From: Asterella californica
Lineage: Eukaryota; Streptophyta; Marchantiopsida; Marchantiales; Aytoniaceae
Direction of reading: 5' to 3'
Assembly (NCBI GenBank): GCA_036924285.1
Contig: JAYKYS010000002.1
Span: 39,044,501-39,108,500 of the forward strand
Length of the DNA stretch: 64,000 nucleotides
Shown here: piece after piece, positions 1 to 9,875 of the stretch
Position numbering within the stretch: position 1 is the stretch's first letter
Layout of the letters: each line of letters opens with the position of its first letter
The notes under the pieces: generated by a model
Seen by the model: the letters and a program-made list of their open reading frames with translations, nothing else
Database searches by the model: none
Told to the model about the DNA's origin: nothing
Program-made: the position numbers and the translations under genes

Positions 1-705
1 CTGATGTAACCCCTCCTTCAGCTCCACGATCAGCTAGCATGAAACAAAGTCTGTCTGTTGTAAACTCATCCAGAGCCCTTAAAAACAACTCCATCTTCCT
101 AGCATCCAGCATCAACCTCTCTAAACCAAAAAGCTGAGAGTACCTCTTCTCAAATTCACGAATCACCTCATTCAATCGCATGGAACGTCCATGCTGACGC
201 TCTATCCAGTCCATGAGGGTTCTTCTGATGACTCTTTCAGAATCCTCTTCTAGAAACTCTTCTCTCAGTGCACGTTCAAACAGAGCCCATCCGCCTAGAT
301 GTCTTCTCTGTAAAATTCTCACCTTCTTTCTTAGTTCAAGGACATAGTCAACTCAAAGCTCAAAATTATCTCAACTTCAGGTGCCTTGACTAGCTCCATC
401 TCACCCACATACTCCCGCAGGTACATAGTAACGTCCCTTCCATCGAATCGCCCACATCGACCAACAATTGCTTGTAACGCCTTTGTGGATTTCTACTCGG
501 CTCCTCCAATTGCAGGTTTTTGCTGAATTAGGACAACCAACGCCTGAAGAATCTGAGATGTGTCTATAGCAGGCTGCTGTTGCTGTTGGAACTACCGTAG
601 GTCCTCCTTGAGAGCCAATTCCATCCTGACCAGGAGTCCCTTGAACAGGAGCACCTTGAGCCTTGTACGGCAGCACTGTGATCCATCTTCTCAATCCAGT
701 CAATT
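1..705 (-). pseudogene. Ty3/gypsy-type gag fragment, frameshifted, running off the window
   Basis: Reading the minus strand from about 700 down to 1 gives a retrotransposon gag-like protein in at least two frames. The first frame (about 480-361) includes GRFDGRDVTMYLREYVGEME. The second (about 345-1) has no stop and includes RLMLDARKMELFLRALDEF; it leaves the window open. The frame changes near 340-350, where the first frame ends at a TAA and the second is preceded by a TGA, so one indel separates them. The sequence starts just inside the PBS of the LTR at 749-1379, as expected for gag. The N-terminal part upstream of 480 is low-complexity and its frame is unsure. The family assignment rests on position behind LTR and PBS and on gag-like composition, not on a database match. 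Confidence 0.6.
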
Positions 706-748
706 CTCCAAATCAATCACTCCAATAGCTCTCAGTGGAAGCACCAGA

Positions 749-1379
749 TGTCGTGACAAGAGTCTTCCTTGGGGAGGGCAGACCTCCTGACTGTGATCGA
801 TCAAAAGAAAGATAAAAAAAACAGATTGTTGCAGACGATGAGAACTCCAAATTCTGTCTCATACGTCCACCAAATACAAATCAAACACTCATATATTCAA
901 ATAGGTCTTTCAAGACTCAAATAAACATTATTCCAGTGTCGACTCCACCATCAAAATCTTCATTCGTCAAAAATCTCCCTTCTCTCTCCTGCGCGCGTCT
1001 CCTTTCTTCTCTATCAGTTCTCTGTAAAAGGTCCCCGTCGAAACCCGCCGCAAGTTTATTTACCTAAAAGATAAACCCCTAGCTAAGTTGTCCCCCTGCT
1101 ATCCTTATAAGCACAACTACTTATCAGAAGCTGCCTTTTAGCTAAGCTGCCCCCTGCTGTCCTTATGCGTACACAGTCCTCTTTGCTAAGCTGACCCTTT
1201 TTTAATAAAGGTTACACAGTTTCCTTTGCTAAGCCGACTCCTTTATTAATGAAGGTTTCACATCTTCCTTTGCTAAGACGACCCCTTGATTACTTAGCTT
1301 GATTAATAGAAGTTTCCCGTGCTCTTGATGCCATCCTGAATATACCACAAGCCATCTAATGTAGGCCAAAGTCCCAACA
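749..1379 (-). mobile_element. 5' LTR of a minus-strand Ty3-like retrotransposon
   Basis: On the minus strand this stretch begins TGTTGGGAC (plus 1379-1371) and ends ACGACA (plus 754-749). Two bases later comes TGGTGCTTCCACTGAGAG (plus 746-729), which has the TGG start expected of a tRNA primer-binding site. The gag fragment follows on the same strand. It would be 631 bp with TG..CA ends. The partner LTR lies outside the window, so the borders cannot be tested against a second copy or a target duplication. Confidence 0.5.
1081..1290. repeat. Tandem repeat of about 43 bp inside the Ty3 LTR
   Basis: The core GCTAAG(C/T)(T/C)G recurs at about 1082, 1141, 1184, 1228 and 1271. The last three spacings are about 43 bp and the first is 59 bp. 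Each core is followed by a C-rich stretch and then an AATAAAGG- or TCCTTA-type segment. The repeat lies inside the LTR U3/R region. Confidence 0.6.
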
Positions 1380-2159
1380 CTTATGGGGTTGCTCCATAAG
1401 GCTTACAGCCCCCCCATATGCACACCAGGTATCTCCCATGGTATATTCAATGTGGCATGCAGAAGCTTAGACCAGGAAGTCCACGATTAAGAGAGATATC
1501 GGTCTCCCGCCCCTAGATATGCAAGACGTGGCTGCATATCCAACATAGACTTCTTTCCAGGAGGCCAACATGCCGGAATAGGAAACATAGGCCAGAGAGA
1601 ATTGATCCTGAGACCACTTTCCTCCTAGGCAGGCGTCCTATCACTAGGATGGCTTGTGCTTCCGGTCACAAAGGTAAAACAGTTTGTACATATTCCTATT
1701 CCAGAAGAAATTTTTTTGTAAAGTCTTTACTAGCTTTTTCTACACTAACTTCTCTATACAACTCCATTTTTACTGAATAAAGAGTCAAAACTATAGTACT
1801 TGCGAACACCTACACACTCAAGCTGTTAGATCATAAGTCTGAGTCACGAGCTAGAATCGACGAATTTCTCTCTTTTGCATCTTTCACATTCTAAAATCTA
1901 TACTAACTATTACCTAGAACACTTTCTGTCGGAACTGGAAGCATGAAATCGCTCTCCTCGACGAGCTCTGCATTCTAGAACTTTTCGACCCCTTCAGGGT
2001 GATATTTCAATCCAAGCTAAGAGGCAACTTGTCAAGCATTGCCCCAGCTTAGCTCCTACCCAGCATGATAAGCTACAGCTTCCTTTACACAATAGAGAAA
2101 AAATCTCTCTGCAACTAATTTTCACTGTACAGGCTCGCGTACAACACGGCAGCGCTCTA
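1380..2159. other. Spacer without recognisable gene
   Basis: No coding frame of note is present on either strand. A 7-bp inverted repeat (CTTATGG / CCATAAG) sits at 1379-1399 directly against the LTR end. The rest is mixed sequence of probable old repeat origin. Confidence 0.4.
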
Positions 2160-2419
2160 GATCAAAACACATGACTACTACTTAAAATACAACACAAATA
2201 TACACTGAGAAGACAAGAAAGACGATTACTACTTCTTGTCCCAAGGTTTCCAATCTTCTCACGCCGGTTTTCAGAAACAATTTGCGTCTTTTGGAGGTTC
2301 AACTCGGCTTCTGACATCCTTAGAACACTGCTACTACTCCGTAGATACCAATTACTACTCCGTACTACAAATTACCCTTACGATATTCAACTGATTAGAT
2401 CATTGACAAGTTGTATGCC
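2160..2419 (+). repeat. 260-bp repeat, copy 1 (also at 9188-9446)
   Basis: This segment, from the CAAAACACATGACTACTACT region to TTGTATGCC, recurs at 9188-9446 in the same orientation with scattered substitutions and small indels (roughly 85-90% alike by eye). The two copies lie on either side of the complete Copia element but outside its target duplication, so they are not its LTRs. The family is not recognised. Confidence 0.7.
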
Positions 2420-2957
2420 TCTTGTAGCCTTTCCAAGCTCCTGCCTGGTGAAACGGTCTTCTGGTAGCACTACAACGACACTCACATCCATTGATACTCA
2501 CACGAAGCTTCTGTAACCAATAGAAGATAGAATGAAGATGAGAAGATGAGAAGATGAGAGAAGAGAAAGAAGAAGAGAAAATTAACAAAAGAAGAAATGA
2601 AAAAAATAGAGCAATCAACCTTCCGACAGGCTTCTAGTCCGGATCCTGACTAACAAGTCATCCTTGCTTGTAGTAAATTGGGGAAGAAGACCAAATATCT
2701 ACTTACATTCCCACTGTCTTCTGGTTGAGGATGACGTCTTCTGCTGTGTTAAGAAGCAATCCGCAAGCTTCTGTGTACTTTAGGTCTTTCCTCTCGAGGT
2801 AATCTTGGAGTTAATTATCACCTATTGTCCTTTTGGTCAAATGAGCTTTTACATGGATTCAGACCTGTGCCGACACTCTCATCGTCTAACTCCTCGACTT
2901 CTTGTTTGGTACTCAGCCAACTTCTACCTCTATCTTCTTTTGCCCTTGCTTTGACTA
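2420..2957. other. Spacer with a short GAGAAGATGA tandem repeat
   Basis: This is the sequence between the 260-bp repeat and the Copia insertion point. At 2533-2560 a 10-bp unit (GATGAGAAGA) is repeated about three times in a purine-rich tract. No gene is seen. Confidence 0.4.
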
Positions 2958-2962
2958 TATGT
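2958..2962. repeat. Left target-site duplication of the Copia element (TATGT)
   Basis: TATGT directly precedes the 5' LTR and recurs directly after the 3' LTR at 8990-8994. Copia integrases typically make 5-bp duplications, so the pair fixes both element ends. Confidence 0.9.
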
Positions 2963-3190
2963 TGTTGATATAGTCCCAGGCTCTAGTAGATCGACGGCTA
3001 ACATTAGTCTGAATGATTAGGATAGTTACAATTAGTTAGAGGGCTAACCCACCATTAGGGTTTCTCGTGTACTCACCCACACTATATATACATGGAGAGA
3101 CAAAGCCTCTCTCATCTCATTCCTATTTTACTTTCCTTGTCTACTTGCTCTCTCTTCTTGGAGTGTCCTCGAAGTATCAATCTTTCTACA
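2963..3190 (+). repeat. Copia 5' LTR with TATA box
   Basis: This 228-bp LTR starts TGTTGATATAG and ends TTTCTACA. A TATATATA box lies at 3083-3090. A near-perfect hairpin (GAGAGAC AAA GCCTCTC) follows a few bases downstream, around the expected transcription start. Confidence 0.92.
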
Positions 3191-3202
3191 TGGTATCAGA
3201 GC
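3191..3202 (+). promoter_or_regulatory. Copia primer-binding site
   Basis: TGGTATCAGAGC directly abuts the 5' LTR. It is the classical plant Copia PBS, complementary to the 3' end of initiator-methionine tRNA. Confidence 0.92.
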
Positions 3203-3844
3203 AATAGAGAGCGTGTGTCCCTTGTTGATGAGCAAGATGGAGTTTGTGCATGGAGAAGTACAGGAGAGAGTAGCTGGAGGTGTGCCTGATGTCGAGCACT
3301 ATCTTGCTGATGAGTTCGGGTGAGGCGAAACCGTTTCTTTTGTCACCAAAAACTTTGAACGCGATTTCGAAGACCTAGACAATTTTTTCTCGCTGAAATC
3401 TGTCGACCAGTCTTTCTAAAGCTATCTTGTTCAGAAGGTGCGAATTGCGTACTCGGTGAAGTTTCTTGACCGAGTACACAATTTGCCCATTTGGAGATTT
3501 CCATCGGCAGATTTTCCATTGGATCTTTTTCGACCAAAATGAAAGTTTTAGGACTTGAGTCTAAAACAAATCCTGTTCCGAATATGGATGGGTCGCACAG
3601 TCATTTCTGATCTCATTTGGTCTAGTTTCGACTTTTCTTGGTGTGTTCTTTCGACGTTTCCGTCGTGTTTTGTACTACAGTTCACGAAAAGGTTCTTTCT
3701 CCACTCTCGCAGCAGGAGGAGTTTGTGGAGTCGACTTCTTGGGACTTGTGTCAACTTTTGATCGCGCGGTGTGGAGAGACGAGTTTCGTGAAAGTTTTGT
3801 GAGGTTTTCCGCGTACAGAACAGAGCAATTTCGACATTGTAGCT

Positions 3845-4770
3845 ATGGCGGAGTCCGTGTCTTTGATCACTGGAGAGAAGCTCGACAAGAACAACTACCA
3901 AGTGTGGAAGTTCCGGATGATGACTTTCCTACAGGAAGAAGATCCATGGGATCTTGTTACTGAGGAGGAGAAAGCGCATGAAATACCAATTTCAGACCCG
4001 AAATTCAAGGAGTGGAAGAAGCGCTCGTACCAAGCGATTCACTACATCACGCTGACAGTTTCAACATCGATGATCGGTCACATTCATGATTGTGATACGC
4101 CCAAGAAAACTTGAGATGCACTCGCACATCTGTTTCAATCCGGAATAGAGACGCGGAAGCTGCAATTACTGTAGCAGTTCACACCGTGAAGAAGGGGTCG
4201 ATGTGCATCAACGATTACGTGAACCATGTCAAGCAGCTCGCGGATCAGCTATCTTCTGTCAAAGTCGAGATTGATCCCACTATTTTGATCGGAGTCACAT
4301 TGCAGGGACTGCTTGCAGAATACAAACAATTCATAATATCGATTTCAACCAGAGAACCTCTTCCGCGGTTTGATGAACTTGTTCCTATGATGTTAGGAGA
4401 GGAGGTGCGCCTACTGGGGAGTTCTACTTCGATAGATCAGCAAGAATCTATCTATTTTGTAGGTTCTGGAGGATCTCGAGGTAAGAGTCATGGCAAAGGT
4501 GCTAGACGTGGACGAGATCACGGACAGCAACAGCAGTCGCAGCAGCAGAACCAGCAACAGTCTGGTCCTTCCAACAACCAAAGACGAGCACCTGGTTCCT
4601 GCAACTACTGCAAGAAGTAAGGTCACAATGCGAATCAGTGCTATAAGAAGCAGAACGACTGAAGACACCAATACGACAACAACCCCCCAGCAAGGTAACA
4701 GCAACCAACAAGACTATGCAGTCATTGAGCAAGTCTATTCGGAGCATTTGCTGATTACTACGCATTAGAG
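3845..4770 (+). pseudogene. Copia gag, broken
   Basis: The frame opens at 3845 with a typical Copia gag N-terminus (LDKNNYQVWKFRMMTFLQEE) and is cut by TGA at 4112 where the family has a tryptophan codon. Gag resumes in another frame from 4150 (VNHVKQLADQLSSV at about 4220-4260) and continues to a Gln-rich stretch at 4525-4570. The CCHC knuckle at 4600-4660 has CNYC and the later His and Cys, but a TAA interrupts it at 4618-4620. More stops follow to 4770. The order matches gag and nucleocapsid; no functional product is possible. Confidence 0.88.
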
Positions 4771-4796
4771 TTATGCGGCTTTCGAGCCATAGACTA

Positions 4797-5480
4797 ACTG
4801 GTGATCGACTCCGACGCCACCAGTCACATGACTCCTCATCGGGAGTGGTTCAGTACACTCGAGCGTGTGGAGACTCCACAATTATGGTGATAGAAAATGA
4901 CACCAAGCACAAGATCCAGCACAAGGGTAACATTCCACTTGACATTCCTGCTTCAACGTTTACTGGTATACGAAATGTCTTACATGTACCCACCTTGACT
5001 AGAAACCTGCTATTTGTAGGACAGTTGATAGAGCAAGATCTGCAAGTGCGCTTCAATAAAGATGGATGCTTTATTGAAGATTCGAATAGCACTGTCATAG
5101 CTCGAGGTAGCAAGAGTGGTAGGTTGTTTAAACTAGATGCATCTGCACCTAAGTTATAGGCTGCCATGTATGGACAGAGTGGTCCAATAGTGTCTGACAT
5201 TGACATCTGGCACAAGCGAATTGGGCACATGAACTTTTAGAGGCTGAAAAGCCTTCTGAGTTTTGATCTGATTACAGGTCTGTCCAAATTCGAATCCAGT
5301 GAGCCCACTGGAGTCTGTGCAGCATGTCAATTCGGCAAGCAAGCTAGACAGCCCTTTAAGGGATCAAGTAGTAGAGCGAACAAGCTTCTAGAGCTTGTTT
5401 ACACTGATGTATGGACTGCTTCTCAGCCAAGTATGACCAGTTTTTAGTACTTCGTGTCGTTTATTGATGATCATTCACGT
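4797..5480 (+). pseudogene. Copia protease and integrase N-terminus, truncated
   Basis: Around 4803-4830 the protease signature reads DSDATSHM; the family has DSG, so the active-site glycine is lost. A frame change brings in the part ending 5159, which holds LHVPTLTRNLLFVGQLIEQ. The integrase zinc-binding HHCC domain follows at about 5210-5350 (WHKRIGHMN, then CAACQFGKQARQPF), with a TAG at 5238. The match ends just after FIDDHSR (about 5480), the start of the catalytic core. The rest of the integrase is absent. Confidence 0.85.
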
Positions 5481-7356
5481 TGTCGTGTTGTGGTTCGGCT
5501 CCTGTGTGAAATTCTCGTAAAACGTAGGTTGTGTTTTTTTTATGTGTTTCGTGAACCGTATCGCATAACTCACCAAACGATGTGATGGGTGCCACGTTTA
5601 TGATTATCTGTTTAAGTGATCGCACAATAGAGGAACGTGCCAAGTCATCGATCTGTGCACGTTCACTTCAGTGGTCCTTGTCGCCACATTTGTGTATAAA
5701 ATGATGGGTCGAGGATTCATATGGCATTCTCTCTCAGCGAGTGATTCGTGAGGGTTCTCGGTGGTCTGCATGGAGGAGTGAAGAACTGTAGGAGTGGTGG
5801 TTATGGACGGAGGTTTGTTACCGGCTCCCGGATCTTCCTTTCTCGAATCCGTTTCACATCAAGCTTCACTGCATCCATCATGACCACTTTCGACAATGGT
5901 TAGTTGCGTATTTTGATGATGAATTCATGGAGAGGGTGATGGAGTTACAGCTTCCGGTGATCCTTCCGATCATAACGTACGGAGAGACTTGGGACATGAT
6001 GGTGTACATCTTGTTGTGAGGAACGATGGATCTCAACTATCCATCGAATGTTCTTTTCAACCTTTGGGTCGATGTCCGATGTCATTGCAGACCGAAGATC
6101 AATCATGGGGTTTGGATCGTGAGAAATTTCAAGCAAGAATATTTCAACCGCGTGATAGCTTCGCCGTTTCCTTTTGTTGTACCTTTTATTGTAGACCGTT
6201 TTCAGATTGTAATATTAACTTTGTATTAGTCTGTGGCTCACTGGTTTCATTCAAGTTGAGCGCTTCTGTGTAGTTACGGATCGCAAAGAATCCTTCGACA
6301 TATCTCAAGGATTTTCTGAGATCTTAGAGTCTTGTTGATGTTTTGTGTCTCCTTGGGAGTAAAAATTCGTTCTAGGGGAAAAAGTTGAGTGGAGAAAAGA
6401 CAAAAAATAAAGCTCTTTTTGCTCTTATTGGTCTACTTTTGGACCAATGGTGTTTTAGCTGATCCTCGCGACATTTCTGTGATTTTTGGAGGCTTCGGAG
6501 GGCCATTCATGAAACGAAGGGTATGGTTGGAAAGCTCTCGACCGGGGCTACAATCCGAGCTGAAGAATCGATCGATTTGATGGAAAGATGAGGGCGTTAT
6601 CACCGATTGAGTGGAGGGGGGTGAAATTCGTACCTATTGCTACGTTTCTGGTTGTTTCGAGAGGCTCGTGAGGAGTTTTGAGGAGCTGTCTGTTGGGTTG
6701 GAGAGCTGAAGACGTGCTGGTCGTTTGGATATCAATTTCATCAGCTTCTTGATCGATTTGGATTGTGAACCGACCGATTGAAGTTGAGAAATGCAGACGT
6801 GATAAGATGAAAATAACGAACTATGATAGTCATGGATAGTTTGCTATTGCTTGAGTTCTGAGTCGAATTTCTGAATGAAATTTTCAAGGGTTGAAGTATG
6901 TCTTATCAGTAAGATACTTGGGAAGTTTCACCTCAAATGATCGAGTAGTTTGTTCAGAATCTTGGATCAAATGTACCTGGGTCTGTAAAGCTCTTAAGTT
7001 AGCACAGATTACGGTTTGATCCATATCTGAGAATTGCTTTGAGATTTCGACCTGAAAATTGTTCAGGGTAGGAGTGAATGGTCCAATCAAGCTTCCTGTG
7101 AAGTTTGATCATCATTGGTCGACTGGTTTGGGAGGATTGAAGTCTCAAAGTTCAAAAATACTTCTGTTATAGCGAGTTCGGATTTTTTTATCACATTTGT
7201 TGTCACTTTGGTCATTTTTGAGCAATTTGGAGAGGAGCTTGTTGATGAAATTGCCATACCTGTATTAAACTCGACACTGGAAGGTTTGGGGCTGATTTCA
7301 GCTCTTGACAATGAAGAGAACGGAGTCGTCATGAATCATAAGCAGCTGTTTGGATT
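5481..7356. other. Non-Copia insert replacing the integrase catalytic core
   Basis: About 1.88 kb separates the last integrase residues (about 5480) from the resumption of Copia pol just before RT (KLP...LFKVKRN from about 7357). None of it reads as integrase. It contains TATAAAA at 5696-5702. Downstream is one plus-strand frame from about 5728 to 6229 with only two internal stops, holding for example WIVRNFKQEYFNRVIASPF. At 6884-7387 both strands stay open in overlapping frames. No family is recognised. Confidence 0.55.
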
Positions 7357-8270
7357 CTCGAAGCTGCCAGGTACTACCTGTCACTAACTCTTCAAGGTCA
7401 AGCGCAACTCGGATAGTACAGTGTGTCGGTACAAGGTTAGATTGGTAGCTAAGGGCTACACACAGCAACATGGAGTTGAATTTTGAGGAGACCTTTGCTC
7501 TTGTTGCGAAGATGGTGACTATTCGAACAGGTTAGAAGATGCACCAGATGGACTTCAAGAACGCTTTCCTCAACAGCAATCTTGAGGAGGAGGTCTACAT
7601 GCAGCAACCTCCAGGTTATGAGGATCCGAAGTTTCCTTCTCGTGTGTGTAAGTTACGGAAGGTCGCTATGGTCTGAAACAGGCATCAAGAGCATGGTATG
7701 CAAAGATCAATTCTTACTTGCAGTCTCTTGGTTTACACCTTTGTAGTTAATACTCTACTTTGTATTCATTGCGAATACAAGATTGGATTGTTGTGATCAT
7801 CATCTATGTTGATGACTTGATCATTACGAGTAACTATGAAGAGCTTATTCCCGGATCAAGGATCACTTGAAATCCGAGTTCTAGATGATGGACTTAGGAG
7901 AACTCAAGTACTTTCTTGCTGTGGAGTTCATTAGAGATGGGAAGGATGTTCGGCTTGTACAGCAATGGTATGCTCTCAGTATGCTTGAGAGATTTGGTAT
8001 GCTTGACTCCAAACTCATTGCTACGTCATTACAGTAAGGGGTAAAGCTAAGAGCAAAGGATTGTGAGTTACTTGATGATCCACGCATGTACAGACATATG
8101 GTTGGGAGTCTTATCTACATGACGATCACCAGATCAGACTTGAGTTATGCCGTCGGTCTGATTAGTCAATTCATGCAGTCACCACGAAGACCACATTTTG
8201 AAGCTCTCAAGCGGATCCTCCGCTAAGTCAAGTTCTCGATGCAGTACGGACTTCAGTATTGATACGGTGG
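7357..8270 (+). pseudogene. Copia reverse transcriptase, degenerate
   Basis: The plus strand shows LFKVKRNSDSTVCRYKVRLV and VAKGYTQQHG from 7393, then after a frameshift [36 protein letters not shown] and [11 protein letters not shown]. The catalytic YVDDLIIT is intact near 7806-7830. Beyond it stops and frameshifts accumulate quickly. Order and motifs are those of Copia RT. No continuous reading frame remains. Confidence 0.9.
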
Positions 8271-8274
8271 ACCA

Positions 8275-8750
8275 TTGTTGTTACATGACTACACAGATGC
8301 TGAATGGACAGGAAGTGCCGACAGGAGATCCACGTCAGGTTACGCGTTTGGACTTGAAAGCGATGTTATAAGCTGGACTTCTAAGAAGCAACCCACAGTT
8401 GCTTTGTCATCCACAGAAGCAGAGTACCGAGGAGCAACGAACGCAACATGCGAATCAATTTGGCTCTGATGTCTGCTATCTGATATTGGTGTGGAGTATA
8501 CAGATCTTGTTGTTGTATATACATACAACATTAGCAGCATGAAGTTAACCAGTAATCCTGTTTTCCATGTTAGGATGAAGCACATTGAGATGCACTATCA
8601 TTTCATTAGAGAGAAGGTCCTTGCAGGAGAGATTGAGCTCAGTTATGTGAGCACAAGAGACCAGGTTGCCGATATCTTCACTAAGGCATTGTCTAGAGAT
8701 AAGTTTGATGCTTTCAGACATTGTCTAGGAGTACATGATGTAGAGATGAG
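8275..8750 (+). pseudogene. Copia RNase H and pol C-terminus
   Basis: The frame from 8275 reads DYTDAEWTGSADRRSTSGY, ISWTSKKQPTVALSSTEAEY, the RNase H signature of Copia pol, and stops at 8467-8469. The adjacent frame continues HVRMKHIEMHYHFIREKV and STRDQVADIFTKALSRDKF to the polypurine tract. This is the best-preserved part of pol: apart from the stop at 8469 and a short shift, it is collinear with family members. Confidence 0.9.
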
Positions 8751-8751
8751 C

Positions 8752-8762
8752 TTGAAGGAGAG
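8752..8762 (+). promoter_or_regulatory. Copia polypurine tract
   Basis: A purine-rich run (TTGAAGGAGAG) ends exactly at the base before the 3' LTR. This is where plus-strand DNA synthesis would be primed. Confidence 0.8.
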
Positions 8763-8989
8763 TGTTGATATAGTCCCAAGCTCTAGTAGACCGACGGCTA
8801 ACATTAGCCGGAGTGGTTAGAGTAGTTACAGTTAGTTAGAGGGCTAACCCACCATTAGGATTTCTCTTGTACTTACCACACTATATATACATGGAGAGGC
8901 AAAGCCTCTCTCATCTCATTCTTATTTTATTTTCCTTGTCTACTCGCTCTCTCTTCTTGAAGTGTCCTCGAAGTATCGATCTTTCTACA
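8763..8989 (+). repeat. Copia 3' LTR
   Basis: This 227-bp copy of the 5' LTR has TATATATA at 8882-8889 and a perfect 7-bp hairpin GAGAGGC AAA GCCTCTC at 8894-8910. The TATGT duplication at 8990-8994 follows. Confidence 0.92.
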
Positions 8990-8994
8990 TATGT
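8990..8994. repeat. Right target-site duplication of the Copia element (TATGT)
   Basis: TATGT follows the 3' LTR directly and matches 2958-2962 exactly. Confidence 0.9.
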
Positions 8995-9187
8995 AATGTC
9001 TCAAGATTTGTCTTTTAGCCCATTGTAGCATAAAAGATTTTGTTCCCGGATTTACACTAGTTACACGGTTCTAAGTTCTAAGATAAGTTCTAAGATTTGT
9101 TCAAACTCACAAACACTCGGGTTTTGTCCAAAAATCCCTTCTTTTCACAAAACCATGCAGCTTCTAAACCCTTCAAAAGGTGCTATG

Positions 9188-9446
9188 GACCATAACACAC
9201 AACTACTACTTAAAATAACAACACAAATATACACTGAGAAGACAAAGAAGACGATTACTACTTTCTGACCACGACTTTCAGTCTTCTCACGTCAGCTTCC
9301 AGAAGCAATTCTCGGCTTCTAGGGGTTCAACTCGACTTCGGACACCCTTAGAACACTACAACTGCTCCATAGATACCATTACTACTCCACACCATGAATT
9401 ACCCTTACGATATTCAACTAATTAGATCATTCACAAGGTGTATGCC
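9188..9446 (+). repeat. 260-bp repeat, copy 2 (also at 2160-2419)
   Basis: This is the second copy of the unidentified repeat, in the same orientation. It ends only 5 bp before the LTR of the truncated Copia copy at 9452, so it may be the remains of the older target or of a linked element. Confidence 0.7.
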
Positions 9447-9451
9447 CCATG

Positions 9452-9875
9452 TGTTGATATAGTCCTAAACTCTAGTAGAACGTCGGCTAACATTAACCGG
9501 AGTGGTTAGGATAGTTACAATTAGTTAGAGGACTAACCCACCATTGGGGTTTTCCTTGTACTCACCTTCACTATATATACATGAGGAGGCAAAGCCTCTC
9601 TCATCTCATTCCTATTTTACTTCTTTGTCTACTCGCTCTCTCTTCTTAGAGTGTCGATCTTTCTACATGATATCAGAGCAGTAGAGAGCGTGTGTCCTTT
9701 GCTGATGAGCAAGATGGAGTTTGTGCATAGAGAAGTACAAGAGAGAGCAGATGGAGTTGTGCCTGATATCAAGCACTATCATGCTGATGTGTTCAAATGA
9801 GACAAAACCGTTCTTCCGACATAAAAAATTTTGAACATGATTTCCGAGGCCTAGACGATTTTTTCTCGCTGATAT
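9452..9875 (+). mobile_element. Truncated Copia copy: LTR, PBS and leader only
   Basis: 9452-9667 is a diverged copy of the Copia LTR at 2963 (same TGTTGATATAG start, TATA at 9571-9580, TTTCTACA end). It is followed by a PBS with one change (TGATATCAGAGC, 9668-9679) and about 200 bp of leader that matches 3203-3400. Similarity stops near 9875, and no gag or 3' LTR follows. It is a deletion product of the same family in the same orientation. Confidence 0.88.

Larger units (their letters stand above)
2963..8989 (+). mobile_element. Complete, inactive Ty1/Copia LTR retrotransposon
   Basis: Two LTRs (2963-3190 and 8763-8989), a PBS matching the initiator-methionine tRNA, gag, protease, the start of integrase, reverse transcriptase, RNase H and a polypurine tract appear in Copia order, and a TATGT duplication flanks the whole. 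The element is dead: gag is broken near 4110, the zinc knuckle has a stop, the protease motif is altered, the integrase core is missing, and RT has many stops and frameshifts. The LTRs differ at about 19 positions by eye, nearly all transitions, which suggests an old insertion that decayed by methyl-cytosine deamination. The leader between PBS and gag is long (3203-3844). Confidence 0.93.
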
